Assembly (NCBI RefSeq): GCF_037997115.1 | Contig: NZ_CP150484.1 | Location: 3,737,000-3,800,999, forward strand | Origin: Amycolatopsis coloradensis | GTDB taxonomy: Bacteria > Actinomycetota > Actinomycetes > Mycobacteriales > Pseudonocardiaceae | Length of the DNA: 64,000 nucleotides | Reading direction: 5' to 3' | Position numbers and translations under genes: made by a program | Notes under the pieces: model-generated | Told to the model about the DNA's origin: nothing | The model's input: only the letters and a program-made list of their open reading frames with translations | Database searches by the model: none | In this document: piece by piece, positions 1-7,648 of the stretch | Layout of the letters: each line of letters opens with the position of its first letter | Position numbering within the stretch: position 1 is the stretch's first letter

Positions 1-948
1 GACGAAGTCGGTCAGGTCGAAATAGAGCCGTCCGCCGATGGGAACCAGGCGAGGCAGAGGATCCCGCGGATCGCCGTGGACCCCGTGTGCGTGGAACCAC
101 AGCGCCGATCCGGCCTTGAGCAGGGAGACCCCCATCGGCGTGCACGGGCGGAGCATTCCCTGGATGTGGCCGAACTCGAGGTAAAGCCGGGCCTCGCCGG
201 TGTCCGGTGGCGACGGGAACAGGGTGGTGATCGGCCGTGACTGCAGCAACCACAGCACACCGTCGGAATCGATCGCCCACTCGATGTCCTGTGGAGAGCC
301 GAAATGCTGTTGCAGGCGCAGGCCGGCGTCCCGGAGTTGCTCGAGCTCCCGTGTGCCGAGACATCCTTCGGGCAGCCGTGGCACGGTTCGCGCGTGGTGG
401 TCGAGAACATAGTGATCGGGCACGACAGTGCCGTCGACGATCGCCGTGCCCAAGCCGGGAGCGGCGTCGATGATCATCTCGGTGCGGCAACCGGTGATCG
501 GGTTGGCGGTGAACAGAACACCTGCCGCTACGGGGTCGATCATCCGCTGGATCACCACCGCCATGGCGGCGTCGTCGATACCGGCGGAGGCGCGGTAGGC
601 CACGGCCCGGTCGGAATGCAGGGAATCCCAGCACTTGTGGATGGCATCGACGAGCGACGCGGACCCGTTGATGCCGAGATAGGTGTCCTGTTGACCGGCG
701 AAGCTGGCGTCCGGCAGATCTTCGGCAGTGGCGCTGGAACGCACCGCGACCGGGCCGCTACCAAGCCGCTCGTATGCGCCGATCACCACCTTCTCGGGGA
801 GGTCTCGCGACGAGTACGCCTCGACGGTCAAACAGAAGCCGTCCGGGACACGCTCACCAGCGTTGATCATCTCACCGAGGCCGGCGGCCTTCCCGCCCAC
901 CAGGTCGATCATCGAAGCATCGATCTCGGACAGACGGATCAGCTTCAT
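1..948 (-). CDS. rph: Rifampin phosphotransferase / PEP-synthase-like enzyme, N-terminal part (runs off window edge)
   Basis: The first 316 residues of a three-domain PEP-utilising dikinase-type enzyme are visible; the 3' end lies outside the window. Near the start is the ATP-grasp opening VGGKAAGLGEM, followed by AVRSSATAEDLP and FAGQQDTYL, VLFTANPITG, and QDIEWAID with LQSRPITTL closing the ATP-binding domain at about residue 275. The downstream sequence begins a rifamycin-binding-type domain (FGHIQGMLRPCTPMGVSLLK), which favours Rph over a true PEP synthase. Family members inactivate rifamycins by ATP-dependent phosphorylation of the C21 hydroxyl. The ATG is preceded by GGAGGA. The region before AVRSSATAEDLP is shorter than in Listeria Rph. 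The gene follows the winged-helix gene by 22 bases in the same direction. Confidence 0.85.
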   Translation of the reverse strand, partial: MKLIRLSEIDASMIDLVGGKAAGLGEMINAGERVPDGFCLTVEAYSSRDLPEKVVIGAYERLGSGPVAVRSSATAEDLPDASFAGQQDTYLGINGSASLVDAIHKCWDSLHSDRAVAYRASAGIDDAAMAVVIQRMIDPVAAGVLFTANPITGCRTEMIIDAAPGLGTAIVDGTVVPDHYVLDHHARTVPRLPEGCLGTRELEQLRDAGLRLQQHFGSPQDIEWAIDSDGVLWLLQSRPITTLFPSPPDTGEARLYLEFGHIQGMLRPCTPMGVSLLKAGSALWFHAHGVHGDPRDPLPRLVPIGGRLYFDLTDFV

Positions 949-970
949 CTCTCGTCCTCCTGTGGTGGGC

Positions 971-1465
971 TCAGGTGATTCGTCGGCTGGTTCGATATGC
1001 CATCGCGGCGAGGAGCACCAGCGATCCGATGCCGAACGGGATCGTGTGTTCAGCGTTGCCGAGGAACAGGGTTCCGGCGACGGCAAGGAGAAGCCCGACG
1101 CAGTACCGCGCCGCTAGGGCTGCCGTACTTTTCTTTGCCGGTGCGGTATCGAGATACCGCCGGTAGAGCGCGGTCCAGACTTCCAGTCGATCCAGCTGAC
1201 GGGCCAAGTCCCGGCCCGTGGCGGTGAGTCCATGGCGGACCGATGGCGAAGGGCGGTTGTCCCAGCTGCCGGAATGGCCATGTCGGTGGGCCACACCGGC
1301 CGCGGCAAGGACTCGCAGCGCCGAGGTGACTGCCTGCCGGCTGACTCGCAGCTGCCGGTGGAGATCCTCGAGCGAGCACGGGGCTTCGGCCAGGATGTCC
1401 AGGATTTCGACCACGTGGGGTTGACTGACCAGCCGGGCCAGCTCTGCGGTGGTGTGATCGGGCAC
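971..1465 (-). CDS. Winged-helix DNA-binding protein with C-terminal membrane anchor
   Basis: A 164-residue protein if the GTG at 1465 is used; an in-frame ATG upstream (1645) would add a low-complexity extension. Residues about 5-95 form an ArsR/MarR-like winged helix (HVVEILDILAEAP, then LRVSRQAVTSALRVLAAAGV). The last 50 residues hold two hydrophobic segments (CVGLLLAVAGTLFL and FGIGSLVLLAAMAY), so the protein is probably tethered to the membrane. It lies 22 bases upstream of rph on the same strand and could be co-transcribed with or regulate it, which is inference from position. No ligand-binding domain is seen. Confidence 0.7.
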   Translation of the reverse strand: MPDHTTAELARLVSQPHVVEILDILAEAPCSLEDLHRQLRVSRQAVTSALRVLAAAGVAHRHGHSGSWDNRPSPSVRHGLTATGRDLARQLDRLEVWTALYRRYLDTAPAKKSTAALAARYCVGLLLAVAGTLFLGNAEHTIPFGIGSLVLLAAMAYRTSRRIT

Positions 1466-1654
1466 TGGCCGTAGCTTCCCTTCCCGCGTCGGGATGGTTG
1501 GGCCTACACGATAGGCGTGACATGCATGCCGCATTGTCGACTTTGACGTTTTCTCTACGGGGTTGGACCGGCCGGGTGAAGCCGGTTCACCCGGTCTTCC
1601 GGTGCCGTCTCGCCTTCCGCAGGAGTATTGAGCGAGCCGCGTCATCCGTCGGGA

Positions 1655-1885
1655 TCATCGCGGGGGGTCCGCACGCTTACCCGTCAGGGCGAGCCATGAC
1701 AAGCTGAAGACTGTGATCGCCAGGCCCAACGTGTCGGTCCACTGTCCTGTGAATTCACTGTCGACCCAGACGAGAACCCAGCCGAGCACCGCGGGAAGCT
1801 GCAGGTACCAGTAACGCCGCGGAATGCCGCCGAGCAGCACCATGAACAGCACCGCGAACACCAGGGCGGGGTTGACGGTGCCCAT
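1655..1885 (-). CDS. Small membrane protein coupled to the CPA1 antiporter
   Basis: A 76-residue protein with about two to three hydrophobic segments (PALVFAVLFMVLLGGI, LQLPAVLGWVLVWV, LGLAITVFSLSWLAL) and a short basic tail. Its ATG overlaps the stop codon of the upstream antiporter gene, so it is translationally coupled to it. No family is recognised. It may be an accessory subunit of the antiporter; the only basis is gene coupling and size. Confidence 0.65.
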   Translation of the reverse strand: MGTVNPALVFAVLFMVLLGGIPRRYWYLQLPAVLGWVLVWVDSEFTGQWTDTLGLAITVFSLSWLALTGKRADPPR

Positions 1886-3132
1886 CAGGAACTTTCTTTC
1901 TGTGCCTGGGCTTCAGGGCGTCCTGTCGGCAGGTTATCGGGTGGTTCGATTCTGAGTGCCTTGGCGACGGGGACGTCGGTGGAGGAGTGCAGGACGATCG
2001 ACAAGGCGATCGTGATGGCGACGAGGTCGAAGACGTGTTCCCCGGCGGGAATCCCGGCCTGGAGCGCGAGCAGGCCGTAGACGACGGACGCGAAACCCTT
2101 CGGCCCGAACCAGGCGGCGACTGATCGTTCCCGGGCGGGCACTGGAGTTCGGATCAGGGAGAACATCATCGCAGCGGGCCGGATCAGCACGATGGCGATG
2201 ACCGCAACGGCCCAGTCGCCGAAGCTGAGATGTGACAGCCGCTCGGGGGTGATGAGCGCGCCGAACACGAGCAGGGCTGCGAACTTCGTCGTTTCCGAAA
2301 GCAGGTCACCGAAGTGTTCGAAGTGCTCCGCCGAGACGCGGTCCATTGTGGCCAGAGTGACGCCGGCCGCGAACGCGGCGAGATAGGGGTTGGCGTGGGT
2401 GAGATGACAGGTCGCGTAGAGGATGACCGCGACCGCCAATGGTCCCAGTGCTTGGAGGCGTGGTTCAGCGGTCAGGATCTTCAGCCGCCAGGCGAGCGAG
2501 ATGGCCGCGGGAATGGCGACACCGAGAACGAGACCGGCGACGAGTTCGATCGCGATTCCGCCGAAATCGGTGTCCCGGTTCGCGGCGGTGGCCAAGAAGA
2601 TCAGCACGAACGGCAGGGCAAGACCGTCGTTGAGCCCGGATTCGACGTTGAGAAGCCTGCGCAGGCGCAGTGGCACGTCGGTCCGGCCGACGATGGCCGA
2701 TGCGAAGACCGGGTCGGTCGGGGACAGAATGGCACCGATCAGGAACGAGGTGGTCCAGTCCAGGCCGGTGAGGTAGTGGGTGGGCACGGCGATTCCGACC
2801 ATGGTCAAGGGCATCGCCAACCCGAGTGCGCGGCCGGAGAGCCGCCATCCCTCCTTCAAGGAGGGCAGACTGGCGCGCTGGCCGTCGGTGAACAGCACGG
2901 TGAAGAGGGCCAAGTCGGCGAGTCCGGTCACGAAGGCGCCGTTGGACGGGATGTCGACCAGCCCGAAGCCGCCTTGCCCGATCAGTGCACCGGCGACCAG
3001 GAACAACAATGCGGTGGAAAGCACGGTGCGGGCCGCGAGCCCGGACAACGACACGCTGATCAACAGCACCAGACCGAACGCCAAAGCGAGCGCCATCACA
3101 ACCCCGTCCACGTCGAATGACCCACCCGTCAT
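1885..3132 (-). CDS. CPA1-family sodium(cation):proton antiporter
   Basis: A 415-residue integral membrane protein with about 12 hydrophobic segments. It carries the CPA1/NhaP hallmarks SPTDPV at residues 137-142 and NVESGLNDGLALPF starting at about 162, where the Asp residues sit in the ion-binding centre. The product should exchange Na+ or K+ for protons across the cytoplasmic membrane. It lacks the long cytosolic tail of many CPA1 proteins. The start ATG overlaps no upstream gene, and 102 bases separate it from the CPA2 gene. With the two neighbours it forms an apparent cation/pH-homeostasis cluster; ion specificity cannot be read from sequence. Confidence 0.88.
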   Translation of the reverse strand: MTGGSFDVDGVVMALALAFGLVLLISVSLSGLAARTVLSTALLFLVAGALIGQGGFGLVDIPSNGAFVTGLADLALFTVLFTDGQRASLPSLKEGWRLSGRALGLAMPLTMVGIAVPTHYLTGLDWTTSFLIGAILSPTDPVFASAIVGRTDVPLRLRRLLNVESGLNDGLALPFVLIFLATAANRDTDFGGIAIELVAGLVLGVAIPAAISLAWRLKILTAEPRLQALGPLAVAVILYATCHLTHANPYLAAFAAGVTLATMDRVSAEHFEHFGDLLSETTKFAALLVFGALITPERLSHLSFGDWAVAVIAIVLIRPAAMMFSLIRTPVPARERSVAAWFGPKGFASVVYGLLALQAGIPAGEHVFDLVAITIALSIVLHSSTDVPVAKALRIEPPDNLPTGRPEAQAQKESS

Positions 3133-3234
3133 GGATGGGTCGTGCCGACCAGACTTCCCGGCGCTCCGCGCGTAAAGATGCCGTATGGCAGCCGTAGATG
3201 CAAACCAGCGACCGGGCGGTTCGGGAGGCGGGTG

Positions 3235-4446
3235 TCAGGTGCGAGGTGCTGGAGGCAGCGGCGGCGGGTCTTCGTCGGCGACGTGCTTGTGCTGGCGCTC
3301 GACGATCGTTCGCGGGGTTCGTGACCGCGGCCAACGGGTGAGCACGGGGCCGATGGTGGCGAGAATGAGGACGTAGGCGGTCACGATCGGGCCGAGGGTG
3401 GCGCTTGCCGCGCCCGCGAGGCTGACGATCACGATCGAGAACTCGCCGCGAGGGACCAGGATGGTGCCTGCCCTCGTCCGTCCTCGGGATCCGGCGCCGT
3501 CGCGTCGCGCGGCGAGCCATCCTGTCGCGAACTTGGTCGCGATACCGGCGGCGGCGAGTGCCATTGCGGTGGGGAGCACGGGCAGCAGATCGGTGGGGCT
3601 CACGGCGAATCCGATGGCCAAGAAGAAGGCGGCGGCGAACAGGTCTCTCAAGGGTGAGAGCACTGTCCGCGTGCGTTCTGCGGCTTCCCCGGTGAGAGTC
3701 AGGCCGATCAGGAACGCGCCTACTGCGGCTGACACATCCACCAGTTCCGCCAGCGCGGCGGCCACCAGTGTCACACCGAGGACGCGCAGCATCAGCTGCT
3801 CCGCGTCAGGGTGAGCGAGCCAGCGGTTGACGTGATGACTCCACCGATGCGACGCGGTGAACGCGGCGGCGAGGCAGGCGACCGCGATCAGCACCCCGGC
3901 GACCGCCTGTCGCCAGGAGCCGCCCGACGCGAGGACAGCCAGGATCGGCAGGTAGAGCGCCATGGCGAAGTCCTCGATCACGAGGATGGACAGCACGGCG
4001 GGCGTCTCGCGGTTCCCGAGCCTGCGCAGATCGCCCAGTAACCGGGCGATGATGCCTGATGACGAGATCCAGGTGGCGCCGCCGAGGGCGAGCACGCCCA
4101 GCCAGTTCAGCCCGAGCAGCCAACCTGCGAGCACTCCCGGGGCTGCGTTGAGCAGTAGGTCGGCGACGGCGGATGGGAAGTGTCGGCGGAGACTGTGCTG
4201 TAGTTCGGAGGTGTCGAATTCCAGGCCGAGCGTCAGCAAAAGCAGCACGACACCGATGGACGCTCCGGTCTGGACGAACTCGCCCGCGGCAGGGATGGGC
4301 GCGATGCCGCCTTCGCCGAGGCTGAGCCCGGCCAGTAGGTACAGGGGGATCGGCGAGAGCGAAAGTCGCCTGGCGACGGCGCCGAGCATGCTGAGCGCGA
4401 GCAGGACGATACCGAGCTCGAGTAGCAACGCGAGCGACGTGTGCAC
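3235..4446 (-). CDS. CPA2-family cation:proton antiporter (KefB/KhtU-like)
   Basis: A 403-residue membrane protein with about 12 hydrophobic helices and the CPA2 signatures LTLGLEFDTSEL (about 72-83), the unwound-helix motif ATWISSSGIIARLL (about 124-137) and the acidic pair ED at 158-159. It probably mediates K+(Na+)/H+ exchange. The start is GTG at 4446, two bases after the stop of the TrkA-C-like gene, so the two form an operon like KhtT-KhtU of Bacillus, where the soluble subunit gates the transporter. The C-terminal TrkA-N domain of classical KefB/KefC is absent, consistent with regulation by the separate subunit. Confidence 0.87.
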   Translation of the reverse strand: MHTSLALLLELGIVLLALSMLGAVARRLSLSPIPLYLLAGLSLGEGGIAPIPAAGEFVQTGASIGVVLLLLTLGLEFDTSELQHSLRRHFPSAVADLLLNAAPGVLAGWLLGLNWLGVLALGGATWISSSGIIARLLGDLRRLGNRETPAVLSILVIEDFAMALYLPILAVLASGGSWRQAVAGVLIAVACLAAAFTASHRWSHHVNRWLAHPDAEQLMLRVLGVTLVAAALAELVDVSAAVGAFLIGLTLTGEAAERTRTVLSPLRDLFAAAFFLAIGFAVSPTDLLPVLPTAMALAAAGIATKFATGWLAARRDGAGSRGRTRAGTILVPRGEFSIVIVSLAGAASATLGPIVTAYVLILATIGPVLTRWPRSRTPRTIVERQHKHVADEDPPPLPPAPRT

Positions 4447-4448
4447 GG

Positions 4449-4928
4449 TCAGCCCTCGATGATCGTGCGCACGCCGTTGATCCCTTCGTGTGTTCCGATC
4501 ACCACGAGAACGTCACCTGCTCGCAGAAGTTCGTCAGGAGTGGGGGAGGCGATGACGCTGTCAGCACGGACGATGGCGACGATGGAGGCACCGGTGCGGG
4601 TTCGTGCCCTGGTGTGACCGAGTGGCCGTCCGGCGTGCTCGGAAGTCGCGGGTACGGCGACCTGGCCGGCACTGAGTCCCGGTACCTCTTTGGTCAGGTC
4701 GGCGAATCGCTCCGCAATCCTCGGTGCGCCGAGGATCTCCGCGACGGTGTCCGCCTCGACGGCGGTGAGCCGGAAGAGAAGGTCACCTTCGTCCGGATCG
4801 GTGGAGGAGTAACCGATCACTTCGAATTCTCCCGATCGGCGGGCGACGATGCCAATCCGGTCGCCTTGGGCGTTGGTGAACTCGTAGCGCAGGCCCACAC
4901 CGGGCAGCAGAACCTCGTTGACGTCCAT
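4449..4928 (-). CDS. TrkA-C domain regulatory subunit of the CPA2 antiporter (KhtT-like)
   Basis: A 159-residue soluble protein from the ATG at 4928, chosen because GAGGGG precedes it and homology-like sequence begins there (MDVNEVLLPGVGLRYEF). Residues 1-70 form the small N-terminal domain found in KhtT-type subunits. The C-terminal half is an RCK/TrkA-C ligand-binding domain ending in DELLRAGDVLVVIGTHEGI. Family members bind c-di-AMP or sense pH and control the adjacent antiporter. The gene is two bases upstream of the antiporter, and a divergent intergenic region lies on its other side. Confidence 0.82.
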   Translation of the reverse strand: MDVNEVLLPGVGLRYEFTNAQGDRIGIVARRSGEFEVIGYSSTDPDEGDLLFRLTAVEADTVAEILGAPRIAERFADLTKEVPGLSAGQVAVPATSEHAGRPLGHTRARTRTGASIVAIVRADSVIASPTPDELLRAGDVLVVIGTHEGINGVRTIIEG

Positions 4929-5057
4929 CCCCTCATCATCGCAGCTCGCGAGTCCCAGACAATTCAGTCGCCACTCATCGTCACGAAGCAGGGTCACTGG
5001 TATCGCCGGATCGAGCGGAGTGCATTTTCCCCAGGCAATACGGACGAGGGATTCGCA
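4929..5057. other. Divergent intergenic region (promoter side of antiporter operon)
   Basis: No gene is seen. The stretch should hold the promoter of the antiporter operon; no confident promoter boxes were recognised. It runs into a short coding relic on the plus strand. Confidence 0.4.
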
Positions 5058-5163
5058 GCGGCGATGTTCAGCCTGCTCACCATCCCGGTCGGCCCTGCTC
5101 GTCTTGGCCGCGCTGATGGCGCTGGGCGTCCTGGGCTATCACCGCAGAGACCTCAACACCTGA
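5058..5163 (+). pseudogene. Relic of an ABC-2-type permease C-terminus
   Basis: The last about 27 codons before the TGA at 5161 read SALLVLAALMALGVLGYHRRDLNT, a single hydrophobic helix followed by the RRDL ending typical of ABC-2-type export permeases. Upstream coding (MFSLLTIPV) continues in a different frame, and no full permease or ATPase is present. This looks like the decayed 3' end of a lost gene. Confidence 0.4.
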
Positions 5164-5276
5164 CCGTTGCCTACGTCGAGATGCGTACGCGGTGAGAGCC
5201 CTCATACGGATGTGCGTAGCCGGGGAGGGAAATAACGTCGACGCGGTAGAAGTTCCTTCTGTCCAAGGAGAAGCAC

Positions 5277-5789
5277 GTGCGAAACGACGGCATTTCCCTT
5301 GCCGTTTCGGGCGCCTACGTCTGGATTGCCATGGTGGCTTTCGGGGGTATCGCGGTCGAGACCGTAGTCATCTATCCGAACGTCTTCCACGACGCGCCCG
5401 CCTCGCTGGCCAAGGCCATGGAGTTCTTCGTGGTCACCGGTCCCGCCGACCTGTTTCCGCCGATGGGTGCGGTCACCGTGCTCGCCGCCGCGGCGACTCT
5501 CCTGTCGTTGAGGCGGGCACGGGAGGCCCGATGGTGGATCACGGGGAGCCTGGGCACCCTGCTGGTCGGCGAATTCCTGTTCTCCGTGCTCTATTTCTGG
5601 CCGCGCAACGACCTCATGTTCGAGGAGGGGATCGCCGAGCATTCCGTGGAGTTCCTGCGGCGGACCGCGCTCGAGTTCGAGGTCGGTCATTGGTTCCGGC
5701 TCGCGTTCAGCGCTGTCACCGCGACGCTGGCCTTCATCGGGTTCCTGCGCTACCACCGAGCACGTGCGTTGTCCGGAGGTTCGGCATGA
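5277..5789 (+). CDS. Four-helix membrane protein of unknown function
   Basis: A 170-residue membrane protein. The GTG start at 5277 follows AAGGAG with a six-base spacer. Four hydrophobic segments are visible: GAYVWIAMVAFGGIAVETVVIY, MGAVTVLAAAATLLSL, ITGSLGTLLVGEFLFSVLYF and LAFSAVTATLAFIGFL. Conserved-looking polar stretches (AKAMEFFVVTGPADLFPP and FRRTALEFEVGHWFR-like) could line a channel or bind a cofactor. The layout resembles small DUF-type integral membrane proteins, but no family is assigned. It is translationally coupled (ATGA) to the next gene. Confidence 0.72.
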   Translation: MRNDGISLAVSGAYVWIAMVAFGGIAVETVVIYPNVFHDAPASLAKAMEFFVVTGPADLFPPMGAVTVLAAAATLLSLRRAREARWWITGSLGTLLVGEFLFSVLYFWPRNDLMFEEGIAEHSVEFLRRTALEFEVGHWFRLAFSAVTATLAFIGFLRYHRARALSGGSA

Positions 5790-6103
5790 AAGGCGGGGCC
5801 CGCTCCTCACTCGGCGTCTCGTGGCCGGTGATCTTCCTCCTCGCGGCCCTTGGTGTGCCCAGAGTCGTCGCGCACGACCTCGGGCTCGTTGGCCCGGTGG
5901 GCAACGCGCTGCTGGTGTTCACACCGGTCGCTGTCTGGCTCGCTGTCGTGCGGATGTCGCCGAAGGACTGGGGAATGCTGAGGCACGGCGCCGATAGAAC
6001 CGGACGTGCGCCGGCGCCGGAACCATGTTCACCGGTGCGCTTTGCCAGAACGGCGCCCGTGCAGCGGGCACGGCCTGTAAGCCGTTCAACGAGGAGTGTG
6101 TAG
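5786..6103 (+). CDS. Small membrane protein, coupled partner of the preceding gene
   Basis: A 105-residue protein starting at the ATG that overlaps the upstream stop codon. Two hydrophobic segments (WPVIFLLAALGVPRVVAH and GNALLVFTPVAVWLAVV) are followed by a Pro/Arg-rich tail of about 45 residues unlike the N-terminal part. The odd tail could mean a frameshift after about residue 65. The gene ends directly at a strong hairpin. Function unknown. Confidence 0.6.
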   Translation: MKGGARSSLGVSWPVIFLLAALGVPRVVAHDLGLVGPVGNALLVFTPVAVWLAVVRMSPKDWGMLRHGADRTGRAPAPEPCSPVRFARTAPVQRARPVSRSTRSV

Positions 6104-6107
6104 AACG

Positions 6108-6137
6108 CTCACGGGCCGCTGAGAAGCGGCCCGTGAG
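6108..6137. terminator. Bidirectional hairpin terminator between convergent genes
   Basis: A perfect 13-bp stem (CTCACGGGCCGCT pairing with its complement) with a GAGA loop, starting five bases after the stop of the plus-strand membrane gene and 21 bases beyond the stop of the minus-strand aldehyde dehydrogenase. There is no U-tract, as is common in high-GC actinomycetes. Confidence 0.85.
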
Positions 6138-6157
6138 GACGGCTCGGAGCGCAGGGT

Positions 6158-7648
6158 TCAGTACGGGAACTGTCGTCGTCCGCGGTGGACAGAAATCCAC
6201 TTGAGGGTGGTGAACTCGTCAAGGCTGCGGTCACCATTGAGGCGCCCGAACCCGGACTGCTTCTCGCCGCCGAAGGGGACGATCGGCTCGTCGTGGATGG
6301 TCGTATCGTTGATGTGGACCATGCCGGTGTGGAGCCGCTTCGCGATCTCGACGCCGTGTTCGAGGCCGCGAGTGTGGACCGCACCGCTCAGGCCGAAGTC
6401 GGTGTCGTTGGCGATGTCGACCGCCTCGTCCTCGGTATCGAACGGGATCAGGCACGCCACCGGACCGAACATCTCCTGCTGCATCACCGACATCGCGGTT
6501 GTCACGTCCGTCAGCACTGTGGGGCCGAACAGGTTCCCGTTGACCTCGCCGCGTAGCGCGACCGTCGCACCCTCCGCGATGCCCTGCTCGACCAGCGCGG
6601 CGAGTGCGGCGGTTTGCCGCTGGTTGATCAGCGGTCCGACGATCGTCTCCGAGTCACGAGGATCGCCGACCTGCAGCGACTTCGCCTTCGCCACGAACTT
6701 CGCCGCGAACTCCTCATACACGTCCCGGTGGACGAGGATCCGGTTCGCCGACATGCAGATCTGACCCTGGTGGGTGAAGCGGGAAAAGGCCGCCGCGTCG
6801 ACCGCGAGGTCGATATCGGCGTCCGCCAGCACGATCATCGCGCTGTTTCCGCCCAGCTCCAGCAGCGGTTTCTTGAAGTGCCGCACCGCGACCTCGGCGA
6901 CGTGCCTGCCGACGGCCGACGACCCGGTGAACGAGATGACCCTCGGTGCGGGGTGTTCGAGGAACGCGTCGCCGATCGCCGGGATCTCGGTCACGACGAC
7001 GTTGAGCAGACCCGCGGGCAGGCCGGCCGCCTCGAAGATCTCGCCGATGAGCGTGCCGCCAGTGATGGGCGAGTCCTCGTGCGGTTTGAGGACAACGCCG
7101 TTGCCGGCGCCGAGCGCGGGCGCCACCGACTTCATCGACAGGAAGAACGGGAAGTTGAAGGGGCTGATGACACCGACGACGCCCACCGGTTCGCGGTAGA
7201 CGCGGTTCTCCTTGTCGTCTATCGGGGACGGCAGGATGCGGCCTTCCATGCGCAGCGGGAAGGTCGCCGCCTCCTTGAGCATGTTCAGCACCAGGCCGAT
7301 CTCGAACATGGCCTTGAGCCGGGTACCGCCGAGCTCGTCGACGATGATCTCCACGATCGCGTGCTCGTGCTCCTCGACGTACCGGACCGCTCGCTCGAAC
7401 ACCGTCCGCTTGGCATAGGGGTTGACCTGATCCCATTCGAGCCTGGCACGCGCCGCCGCCCGGTACGCGTCGTCGATGTCGTCGACTCCCGCGATCCGGA
7501 ACTCGGCGACGGTGGTGCCGTCATACGGGTTCCGGTCGACGAGGACCTTGTTCATCGAGCCGTCACGCCACTCACCTGCGATGAATTGGTGGCGCCTGGG
7601 CGAACCTGCGACAGGTGATGTCGTCGGTGTCTTCGCTGTGCCGTTCAT
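6158..7648 (-). CDS. NAD(P)-dependent aldehyde dehydrogenase (benzaldehyde/vanillin dehydrogenase type)
   Basis: A full-length 496-residue ALDH-superfamily enzyme oxidising an aldehyde to a carboxylate. Catalytic elements are intact: Asn165 in PFNFPFF, Glu264 in LELGGNS and the nucleophile Cys298 in GQICMSAN. The cofactor-binding segment TGSSAVGRHV lies at about 241-250. The sequence style (ISPFNFPFFLSMKSVAPALGAGN) is that of aromatic aldehyde dehydrogenases. Its ATG overlaps the TAA of the cupin gene (TAATG), so the two are co-translated. It may work with the cupin protein on a common aromatic or lipid aldehyde; the substrate is inferred only by family. Confidence 0.9.
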   Translation of the reverse strand: MNGTAKTPTTSPVAGSPRRHQFIAGEWRDGSMNKVLVDRNPYDGTTVAEFRIAGVDDIDDAYRAAARARLEWDQVNPYAKRTVFERAVRYVEEHEHAIVEIIVDELGGTRLKAMFEIGLVLNMLKEAATFPLRMEGRILPSPIDDKENRVYREPVGVVGVISPFNFPFFLSMKSVAPALGAGNGVVLKPHEDSPITGGTLIGEIFEAAGLPAGLLNVVVTEIPAIGDAFLEHPAPRVISFTGSSAVGRHVAEVAVRHFKKPLLELGGNSAMIVLADADIDLAVDAAAFSRFTHQGQICMSANRILVHRDVYEEFAAKFVAKAKSLQVGDPRDSETIVGPLINQRQTAALAALVEQGIAEGATVALRGEVNGNLFGPTVLTDVTTAMSVMQQEMFGPVACLIPFDTEDEAVDIANDTDFGLSGAVHTRGLEHGVEIAKRLHTGMVHINDTTIHDEPIVPFGGEKQSGFGRLNGDRSLDEFTTLKWISVHRGRRQFPY

